DNA of 29,500 bases from Glandiceps talaboti (Eukaryota; Hemichordata; Enteropneusta; Spengelidae): positions 32,639,676-32,669,175 of the forward strand of contig NC_135550.1 of the NCBI RefSeq assembly GCF_964340395.1, written 5' to 3'. The position numbers were made by a program, and so were the translations under genes. A model generated the notes under the pieces. That model saw nothing but the letters and a program-made list of their open reading frames with translations, was not told where the DNA came from and searched no databases. Below, piece by piece: positions 21,501 through 29,500 of this stretch (its first letter is position 1; the number at the start of each line of letters is the position of its first letter).

Positions 21501-21717
21501 CAAAATGGCGGTGAATCGCATAGATTTTACACGATGCTACTTTTTCAGTTATTGCAAATGTGAATTTCAAAATGTACACTGCATTTACCTTTGCTTAAAA
21601 AAAACGTGTGTTGTGTTTATATTATGATATAATACGTATTAAAGTTTTTGCAACTGTTACAATTCCATAGTTGTGTGCACAAGTCAATATGGTTCTCGTA
21701 AAGTTGACAGTCAGTCA
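18593..21717. other. 3.1-kb spacer between genes C and D
   Basis: The shortest spacer. No coding region I can support: the frames at 19688-19927 and 19928-20176 (minus) are AT-rich and show no array module. A plus-strand TATATAAGG near 20409 resembles a TATA box but has no gene behind it. Single half-CRE sites (ACGTCA) at about 18876 and 19107 lie 0.3-0.5 kb upstream of gene C. Confidence 0.55.
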
Positions 21718-22842
21718 TCATTCCGCTACCGTAGCAGTTTCCAAGGCTGGTAACGGAGTTAGACTGTTTACTTCGTTGCCAGCAGTATGAATAATGTTAT
21801 CGACGGTAGGGTGCTTCATTTTAGATGCCCTTTTCATATTTTCTTTATTTCTTTCTTTCAAGGAGTCGGATGACTTTGATCCCGATCGACGGCGGTGGCC
21901 CTGGGTTATAGCCGGCATTTTATATTCACGTGAAATGTCACCATTCATAGAGTTCATTTCAGAATGCTGAGATTCATTACGTCTAATCCTCCTTGTGGCA
22001 TTCATATCATTCACTTTCCCAACTAAGAACGATCGTTCCTTTGTCAGTTTAGGAATGGAAGTAGTTCTGCTAATTTTGTCTTGTGTTTTTTCACGCCGAG
22101 ACTGTTGGCAAGTCGAGTTTGAATTCTGGTTATCTGATGCAGCTTCTCTCTTTATCTTGGTCTGTTTTTCTTCGTTTTCTTCCGGCAACAAATTTTCGTT
22201 TTCTTTCACAGTGTTTTCTTTCGTCAAAGACACTTGTCCTCTATTGACTGCAGGTAAAGTCAGTGAGTCTTCACCGGAGATCATTCTACTCTTTTCCTTA
22301 CTCTGCGAGTCAGTTCGTTTGACTGTAATGCCGGCGTGGAATAGAGTTGGTAAACGCGGCAATCGAAATCCTGTTTTAACGTTGCTGGCGTTTGGATCGT
22401 GTCGTTCTTTCCTGTCTCCTACAATGACCAAAGACTGGTTTTCGAATTCACTATCAATACCGAATCTCCAATATCCCTCGAATATAGCGTCAACCTTCCG
22501 TATAAGGTCTTCAGTAGACAACGTATGTATTCTACTTCGACGTCTGTGTCCTTGCTTTGATATTCTTACATCGGTATTGGTCCTCTCCAAACCAATCAGA
22601 GTTAACTGCCTTTGCTGTGGGAGATACACAGGATCGATGTCTCGTAAGCTACGCTGAAAGGCTGTTATCTCCAACACTTCTCGTTGATGTTTTTTCATTG
22701 CCTCGGTGAACGATTTAGCCAATTCATCAAATCTCCTCTTAAGCTTGGTTTCTCTAGCACGACTGTTACTTAACATGAAAAGTTCAATTTCCCTTTTCCG
22801 TCTCTTGTTCCTTGCTTGCCAGGCGGCGTACTGCTCCCCCAT
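21718..22842 (-). CDS. Gene D: 374-aa basic disordered protein of the array
   Basis: Family not recognised. The ATG has A at -3 and G at +4, with an in-frame TGA 18 nt upstream. The N-terminus is strongly basic (RNKRRKRE at 11-18, NLS-like). The array module at 32-67 aligns without gaps to E 115-150, with 15 identities in about 38 positions (L34, R37, D39, E40, L41, K43, S44, H52, Q53, E55, V56 among them), so D and E are the closest pair by this module. QGHRRRS occurs twice (97-103 and 314-320), each a basophilic kinase-type site. LTLPAVN at 194-200 matches LSLPAVN in E. Residues 110-130 (EDLIRK to YWRFGID) are the only other part that looks folded. The remainder is Lys/Glu/Asn/Ser-rich. The opposite strand is open for 220 codons here, which I take as a by-product of codon use. 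Confidence 0.88.
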   Translation of the reverse strand: MGEQYAAWQARNKRRKREIELFMLSNSRARETKLKRRFDELAKSFTEAMKKHQREVLEITAFQRSLRDIDPVYLPQQRQLTLIGLERTNTDVRISKQGHRRRSRIHTLSTEDLIRKVDAIFEGYWRFGIDSEFENQSLVIVGDRKERHDPNASNVKTGFRLPRLPTLFHAGITVKRTDSQSKEKSRMISGEDSLTLPAVNRGQVSLTKENTVKENENLLPEENEEKQTKIKREAASDNQNSNSTCQQSRREKTQDKISRTTSIPKLTKERSFLVGKVNDMNATRRIRRNESQHSEMNSMNGDISREYKMPAITQGHRRRSGSKSSDSLKERNKENMKRASKMKHPTVDNIIHTAGNEVNSLTPLPALETATVAE

Positions 22843-25800
22843 GTTGAGTATAACTTTGCTTCACCTGATACTATGTAACACCTGTTGCATCAATAAAATG
22901 TCCTATAAAGTAGCATGGGAGGGGCCAGGTATATTTGAATCTGTTCTACAGCGGGAACTGTACTAGTTATTCGAGCAGATCTCCACGTGGTTCTTCAAGG
23001 TTGGTAAGACCTAGAATCAATATTCACCGATACTTCAGTTTGGATATCCCCAAGGAATAGTATAACTTAGAGAAGTACCAGTACACAAGTGTTTACCACA
23101 GATATCTGACTAGCTCTAGGACGGAGATAAGCCCATTGTCTTATTGTGACAAGCCATTTGTTAGTGCTGTTATGAGAGGGCAAAATTTTACGTAATCTTC
23201 CCGTATTTGGAGAACCCGTTCTTAGCCACCTGTTGATCGCTATCGGCATAGTGCGGAACTACCGTCGAAATTCATCACCAATGTCAACTACACAATCGTG
23301 TCATGGCAGCCTCTTCAAGGGATCACTGCTATATGTAAATGATCATCACGTATGTAACACTTTCGTTTCTATTGATCAGTTTGTAATAGGTGTTATAGCT
23401 GAAACACACAGGTCCTGCTTCGTCCAACTCAATTCTGATGATGGGCAAATTTCAACAACCTTCAAGGTGGTAAATAAATAAAGTAAAAACGACAAAGCCA
23501 GATTAGGGATTCAATATTTGTCCTTCATTACACATATCAAATAGAATGAAAATACAATTTGCTTGAATGCATGTCTTTAAAGTTCAATTAAGATTCTCTA
23601 TTCATGAGTTTCTATGAACGTTGATAGCATTCAGTGAGAGATCACATGGTTAACTTATTACATTGTGTTCATGTAGGTAAGACTCAACTAGTTTTCGTCT
23701 GTCTAAAGATGCCTACTGAATGTTGAGCTTACGCCCACAACCTAGAGTAAAGAACGTCTTCTGAAAGTTATCTGTCATGTCAATGGTTCGTCACAAGATA
23801 TCGGTTCTTGACATTTCCTATTGTGTACTACACCATGTGTGCCATGCTATACCGATGTGGTAGCAGATGCACTCACTGTCTGGCTTACTGTCGCCCGTAC
23901 AAAGATGACAAATGGTCAAACAGAGTGTCTCGGGAATGTCAGGAGTATCCCGATTGGATTTATTTAAGGCGTTTCACGTTCTACAAAGATTTTCATAAAA
24001 CTATATCAATGATAAAAGTGGTTGTAGATTGATACAAAAATGCAAACTACTCTATGACGAATCACGAACTGAAGACATTTTATAATTTAAAGAAGACGAA
24101 ACACGGTTGTCTGGAATATAAATTTCGCGTGATTGCAAAACGTCTCCACATTTTCCCTTCGTCTATCTGCTGGCAATTATACTTGGCTATTTCCCTTCCC
24201 CGAAAGCGGAATGTAAAATATATCTTTTATCAGATAAACACCATTCAAAAGACAATGTTATTATAATCAATGCATTCCCATTGCATATGTACTATTGAGA
24301 TGTAACGGAACACAGAAAGAAAGTAGAGTCTACGTACCTGTCACTACAATAAATGTCAAGTGTACAATCACTCCTAACTTTGAAATCAAATAGGTCACAG
24401 ATAATAGAACTTTTTACTTGTCATAAAAAAAGTATGGACAACTAATCCAGAAGATGTTTGTCAGTCAATTTGATGCTGTCGGCCGTGTTGGCCTTCTACT
24501 CAATGTCAATTTCTTTGTCCGTTGACGTAATCAAGTTGGCATGTTTGTAATGTCGTAAGCACATGAAAGAGATCATTAAAGCATAGATGGTATAGTTCAT
24601 TAAAATCATATCTAGGAGTAATCTTCAGTTACTTTATTCAGATCACAGTTTTATCAATATATCACTATAGTGGTATGAACAACACTTTGTTGTTACAATC
24701 TTGGAATTCTCTTCGCTTCTACAATCAACAAAGAACATTGCCAGATATTACTTTCAAAGAGAAGTTAGAAGTAAATGTTTGCAATGATAACTAGGTTTTG
24801 TTCGAAGTTCTTTATTGGTATTTATTGGAAAGAATAACTCCCATTGAAAAAGGGAATGAGTCTGCCTTGACCTGAAGGTCATACATCCTGGTATTCTCAT
24901 AACGTGATCACTGACCACCTGTTGATTTACTGACACCAGTGCATATCCAAATGTTCCAGGGTATATTTACGACAATACAACTCCCCGGTGATCATCAGAC
25001 TATTCTGTATTGTGTACTAAGTGTAGATTTAGTATGTTAACAAGGTACATCGCCTAGGTAATCTCGAAGAATCCATGACATAGGCTACAGCATTTATATT
25101 GTCTAAACATTAAACTCGAAAAAGTTTGTGAAGAAATTGATATAATATTAAGTTTCTCTTAAACACGTCACAAAGGTCGACTTCAAGGTTATATGTTGTA
25201 ATTCTCCAAGGTGACGGTGGTAATATAGATGTCATAATTGCATTATTTTTCTACTATCCTAGTTCCGATGACTTTAGTAAATTTCATTATCAACCTTTTA
25301 ATGTACACTGTAAATATATATATAATTGGGACTACCAGGTATTGGGGTATTTGTTTACAACTAGCAGCTTGTACACTAAAGTTGAAATATTGTATATCAG
25401 ATTAGTTCTGATTCAGTATACGTACATACCATTGCTACAAATAGCAGCTACTATGCTCATCTTATTGTGAATGCTATTGTTACTTTTGTTGTTTTTGTTG
25501 TCATTGAGATTAATCTTGTCTATACTTTTGTATCTGATATTTCTATTTTTTTATAAACTTAAGGTGATATTCATTGCTTCATTGAAATATTTCAACATCA
25601 GATAGTGACAAAGTCGGCCATTATGATGATTTTTTTCAGTCATTGAGTTGTCACATGGTTGATATACTAAATGGTCTCCACGCTCAATTTACGATTATTC
25701 AAACACTTATGAACCACTTAGCATACAACGGACACTACAGAGCCGTCACCCTTGATTGAATCCTCATTAACGGAGTTATTGTATTCACCACTTAATTAAT

Positions 25801-25848
25801 CTACAGTTCTTCTACTGGCTAGTGTCTGTTGTGTTTGTTTTCAGCGTG

Positions 25849-25862
25849 GTTTCTATGGAAAC
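25849..25862. promoter_or_regulatory. X-box-like motif
   Basis: GTTTCTATGGAAAC fits the nematode-type X-box pattern RYYNYY-N(1-3)-RRNRAC and is nearly palindromic. It lies 3.0 kb upstream of gene D, immediately left of the inverted-repeat element. Distance makes a promoter role for D uncertain. Confidence 0.25.
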
Positions 25863-25884
25863 CGTACGTTGGTACGCTATCTCC

Positions 25885-26347
25885 TGACAGTTGACTACGA
25901 TACCATGAACTGTCAGTTCTACAGTGTCATAAATATTACACTGATGTGTGGACCATGACTGATGTAACATTTACTTCATCGCAGAGATATTAGTTTATTA
26001 CGATGGAAGGGCATACGAATGTATTGTCGTGTAATTTTGCATGTACGGATGCTTTTAAACTAAACTCTTGCAGTAAAACGATAGTTGTCAACATTTAAAT
26101 GACTTCGATCACGGACACGCAAATTGTATATATTCTTGAAAACGTTGTCTTATACTTTTTAACTTGCACAGTTGGTTTAAAGACACCTAGATTGAATAAA
26201 CAAATGACAAAGTGTGTGTTTATGACAGTTTAACGAATAGCCTTCCATCGTCTGCGATAAATTGAATGTTACATCAGTCATGGTCCAAACGTCAATGTAA
26301 TGTTTATGACACACAGAGTAGAACTGACAAATCATAACAAACTGTCT
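25885..26347. mobile_element. Foldback (inverted-repeat) element, arms of about 110-140 bp
   Basis: The left arm (25885 to about 26025) and right arm (about 26225 to 26347) are reverse complements. A 23-bp core is perfect (25949-25971 against 26265-26287); around it the match continues with substitutions and small indels from TGTCAGTTCTAC (25911) to CGATGGAAGG (26001). The spacer is about 200 bp without a reading frame. The outermost ~25 bp match with a gap. Long arms, small size and lack of coding capacity fit a MITE or foldback transposon. I could not identify a target-site duplication, so family is open; a structured RNA is the alternative. Confidence 0.7.
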
Positions 26348-28474
26348 ACAATTAACTACTAACTATTTTTTGGCCGAGAAAAACACTTCATCTTCGTTGC
26401 TTTGAAGTCACTTCACTACGAATTTGAATTCGGTATTTTCTTTTTGATTGGTTTGCTTTGCTTTCAATGATAATGCTCTACCATGCAACAGACTAATAAA
26501 TACTATGATAAATGTCATCGAGTCTGAATTAGCTATAATTACAGATTGGTTTACAGCAAAATCAACTGCACTTTTTTTTCAAATTTTATCATAAACCATC
26601 GATTGAATATGTCTCTCATCCTGGCTACATACGGGCTTGAGAAACGGTCTTTGCTGACTCCATTTGGTATTGTCATTGTCTACAACTTCGTTCAGGATTT
26701 AAAAAAATCAAATTTGCAAGAAAATAGAATCTATTTTGGACTCTAGGCTGTAAATAGGGTTTAGACATAGTATTGTATATACTTTACTTAGTAGAACAAC
26801 GAACTACTGGTAATATGCCAAAAGTTACATATGCTGTCACTTGAACATAATGAATGCCCCTTGTGATGTTTTTTTCTATCCTCATTGACATAGCGTATAA
26901 TTGTTTACCGTTATATGGCTAATGAGCACTATCTGAATACAGTAGACAAGTAACTTTTTGGTCTCTGTTTCTCTACCTGAGACATAAAGGTAAACAAAAG
27001 TGACGTACATCTGAAGTGATGTTGTCTTAGATCGTGATCGTATCCATTCATTATAATTTAGATCTACTTTCAGCTAAAAGGGTTGATAATTAGTTCTGTA
27101 TAATACATGTACTTGGGAGAGGCATAGCAGTATGTAAATATAATCAAACTAACGAATGACATTGGCATATTATTGTAGATGATAAAGCTACTATGCCGTT
27201 AGATTGCAAGCTTAGAATCTTCAAATTGGTCCCATTATAGAATAAATAGTACTCCATTGTTCGTAACCCTACCGTCCTCTTGTGTAGCTTGGTTTTCGTT
27301 ACGTACCTATTGGGTGATCGTGACAGAGTGGTTTGACTCCACAGACTTTATATGTAGCTCTGAATAGAGTAACCAATAGCTACAAATACTAAGTTACAAA
27401 CGGAAAGTATGTTAGGTGTCAAATCAGGATTGGTCGCTATTATTAGCTATATGATATTATAAGTAATAAGTCTATTGCTGTTTAGAAGTAGAAGTGTCAC
27501 AAATACCATTTCGTCTGTTGAACTACATCGGATTGTCTGATCAATACCAAAAGAAGGCAACTGCGGCTATACTGTCTGTATTGAAAAGTACAACAAATGT
27601 CCACGCAGATAGGTTACATTGATAACTACTTTAATTACAATGTTTCCATGGTTACACACTTAATTACAGATAAAACCTGGTGAGATATGTATATGGGGAT
27701 ATATAGTTTGTAATATTTATATACATGTAATTATTATACCAGCATTAATATGTTTATTCTAGAGTAACACGTCAATATAACTTTAAAACTAAACTAGTCT
27801 TCGAAGCAAACAAACGTAAATGACGGAGTGGGGTAAATACATACAGAGTGTGTTCTGTTTGATTGAAATTCAGATAGAAACTCAACAGACTCCATTATCC
27901 ACTCCAGGTCTTTTAACCTGGTATTTCTATACATGTGTGCATACATCTACATGTCCGTACAACCGTATCAGTTTCAAAAAACTAACAAAGACGAAGTTAG
28001 ACTTGGTCTTCTAGACTGGAATCGAGGTTTTGCCATGGTGGCCCATGGTGAGGGAGACAGTATTTTATGACAATGGGTCACGTATTGTGGAAATTTGAAA
28101 TCGTTTCATTTGGTTTTACTCTGAGTGAATCCCATGAAATAATTGACTTCATAGATGTACTATTAATGTCCGTTACATGGCAATGAATGAGTACAGTCGA
28201 CATTTATAAAGTACAGATGGCTCTTTCCATATTTGCTTACCACGTCCATTCTATGTCAATAACCCTCAAGCACAAACATTGAAAATATTATCCACTATAC
28301 TCAAACGATTGTCTGTGGAAGAAAACATCTTAAGCTGACCCTCCACATAGCATTTCACTCAGTAGTTGTGGCTAGGTTACTGTGTTCAGATCATTGACAT
28401 TTAGTTTGATATCACTGTGTGAGTACATAATGTATGTATGGAAAAAAACTGTAAGTGTGGGTACAATGATCTAA

Positions 28475-29440
28475 TCAATGTCGAGCTATTTGAGGCAAAG
28501 TCGGGGCTAATATATCGCGAACAAATCGTCCTCTGGCCAAGCATCGTTTGCAGACTCCACCTTGAGAAACAGTGCCTGCAAGGAACCCCTTTCCATGTTT
28601 ATGTCCGTGAGATTTGTCTTCAACAGCTTCGATGCGCTCGTTCTCAATATCTTTACTTGCTACCAATGACTGTCTTGGTTCGATGCGTGGCAAACTGTTT
28701 TGTTGCATACTTTGTCTACGAATTATATTCATTTGGTTAAAAGTAAAGCCCCTGTCCGAGTTTGATTCATAATTCACCGCAGGTAGCGAAAGTACGCGAC
28801 CAGGAAAGTCACGTTTTGGGCTGTCTAATTCTTCTTTGATATTTTCAAGCGAAGTCGAATGAGATAGAAACTCTCTTTCCTTTCGTCTTGTGTTCTTCCT
28901 TCTCCGAGTCCGCTTTGAAGTGAACTCAGAAAACGTACTCTTGCCATCATCACTCTCGAAATCACTATTATAACTGGCGTTGTGTACAACACGAACGGTT
29001 CTTAGAAACCTTTTGAGATTGTAAACCTCGTTTTGATGATGTCGCAGGAACTCTTCGTGTGACTTGTTCAGTTCGTCGTATCTTTTTTGCAGTTCACCGT
29101 GTTGTGCTCGGAAGTTTGACGAGCCGCTGAGATCAACGTCAGGACCAGTCGAACGCTTTTCTTTGATACGAACATTGTAACCTCTTCGCACTTCAGAGTT
29201 ATTTTCACCAGTTTGCTGTTTGTCTCCGTTATGAGAGCCGTTGAAAGACTTGTCCATCTGAAGAGATGGTAGACGTCTGATGCTTCGTCGCTTCAAGCGA
29301 TTTAGAGAGTTTAGTGGTCCGTAAACAGTGACCTCCGAAAGTCGTCTTCCTCCTTTCCCTTTATGACTAGTCTTTGCGAAGGCTGGTCCATGATGTTCAC
29401 TTTCGTCATAGACGCCAGCCGCTCGAGCCACTCGAAACAT
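28475..29440 (-). CDS. Gene E: 321-aa basic disordered protein with displaced array module
   Basis: Family not recognised. The ATG has G at -3 but T at +4. The frame stays open upstream only to a TAG that coincides with a candidate splice acceptor, so an upstream coding exon cannot be excluded. Unlike the others, the array module sits at 115-150 (L117, K119, L124, K126, H128, L132, H135, E138, L142, L146), after a Gly/Arg/Ser-rich N-terminal extension. A strongly basic stretch at 176-188 (KRTRRRKNTRRKE) is a good NLS candidate. LSLPAVN at 217-223 matches D, and LPRIE at 250-254 is a second copy of the short LP motif. RRQS at 241-244 is a basophilic kinase-type site. The C-terminus has CKRC (297-300) in a short, better-ordered-looking tail with LARGRFVRDIL. 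No signal peptide or membrane span is seen. Function unknown. Confidence 0.87.
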   Translation of the reverse strand: MFRVARAAGVYDESEHHGPAFAKTSHKGKGGRRLSEVTVYGPLNSLNRLKRRSIRRLPSLQMDKSFNGSHNGDKQQTGENNSEVRRGYNVRIKEKRSTGPDVDLSGSSNFRAQHGELQKRYDELNKSHEEFLRHHQNEVYNLKRFLRTVRVVHNASYNSDFESDDGKSTFSEFTSKRTRRRKNTRRKEREFLSHSTSLENIKEELDSPKRDFPGRVLSLPAVNYESNSDRGFTFNQMNIIRRQSMQQNSLPRIEPRQSLVASKDIENERIEAVEDKSHGHKHGKGFLAGTVSQGGVCKRCLARGRFVRDILAPTLPQIARH

Positions 29441-29479
29441 TTCGATTAGGACCTAAGCATCAGTTAAACAATTTAGTTG

Positions 29480-29487
29480 TGACGTCA
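29480..29487. promoter_or_regulatory. Full CRE palindrome TGACGTCA just upstream of gene E
   Basis: Perfect 8-bp CREB/ATF-type site 40 nt upstream of the ATG of gene E. If transcription starts nearby it is a core-proximal site; if the acceptor at 29453-29454 is used it lies within an intron. Confidence 0.4.
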
Positions 29488-29500
29488 ACCTTCACCATTT

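Larger units (their letters stand above)
22865..28474. other. 5.6-kb spacer between genes D and E
   Basis: AT-rich, no supportable gene. A Cys-rich frame near 23826-24032 (plus) lacks a signal peptide and is not convincing. The main structures are the inverted-repeat element at 25885-26347 and an X-box match just left of it at 25849. A TGACGTAA half-CRE lies near 24523. Confidence 0.55.

Noticed and set aside
21995-22657. 220-codon open frame on the plus strand opposite gene D
   Set aside because: It opens with GTG, not ATG, is Phe/Ser/Leu/Cys-rich as expected for the complement of a Lys/Glu/Arg-rich gene, and shows no domain.
4140-22990. Several CACGTG E-boxes (for example near 4144, 5802, 7819, 12777, 22984)
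   Set aside because: About eight against an expected three or so; the excess is small and positions do not track the gene starts.
23826-24032. Cys-rich frame starting MCAMLYRC on the plus strand
   Set aside because: No signal peptide, no recognisable Cys spacing of a known family, and it lies in spacer sequence without promoter signals.
1-29500. Polycistronic operon of the five genes
   Set aside because: All are on one strand, but 3-8 kb spacers with repeats are far longer than in known trans-spliced operons, and gene A has its own TATA box.
1-29500. CRISPR arrays, phage or bacterial systems
   Set aside because: The tandem repeats lack unique spacers of constant length, and the sequence is eukaryotic in character.

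Overview
The window looks like a compact piece of a eukaryotic, probably marine-invertebrate, nuclear genome. It is AT-rich, has dinucleotide and tetranucleotide microsatellites, several minisatellites and one SINE-like 3' tail (a box like AGCGCTACATAAA followed by ATTATT units), and its reading frames lack bacterial-type gene packing or ribosome binding sites. I cannot name the species; a spiralian or an invertebrate deuterostome would both fit.

The gene content is five long, uninterrupted reading frames, all on the minus strand, spaced 3 to 8 kb apart: A (1013-3085, 690 aa), B (10714-12330, 538 aa), C (17513-18571, 352 aa), D (21718-22842, 374 aa) and E (28475-29440, 321 aa). None resembles a protein family that I recognise. 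They are related to each other: all five carry the same ungapped 36-residue, coiled-coil-like module. It lies near the N-terminus in A to D and after a ~114-residue extension in E. A and B also share a C-terminal module ending in RYLR(K/R) and a 12-residue LPxxxKxxxPRL-like motif; A, B and C share an EA(R/E) module; D and E share LxLPAVN. A short peptide pattern, LPx-hydrophobic-(N/D/E), recurs in four of the five. The rest of each protein is low-complexity, Ser/Lys/Arg-rich and probably disordered, with RRxS-type kinase sites and basic NLS-like clusters. The simplest reading is a tandem array of old, strongly diverged paralogues with single-exon coding regions, possibly continuing beyond the right edge.

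The spacers (about 77 percent of the window) hold no further gene I can support. They contain minisatellites with units of 20, 25, 34-36 and 61-63 bp, a diverged 120-bp direct duplication, CA, GT and CAAA/CAGA microsatellites, a SINE-like remnant, and a roughly 460-bp element with long inverted arms (25885-26347). Two regulatory patterns stand out. There are five perfect full CRE palindromes (TGACGTCA), including one 40 bp upstream of E and one about 390 bp upstream of A. There are also two X-box (RFX-type) matches, one 1.3 kb upstream of B. A clear TATA box lies about 120 bp upstream of A. In A, C, D and E a plausible 3' splice acceptor sits 12-30 nt before the ATG, so a non-coding first exon (or trans-splicing) is possible but unproven.
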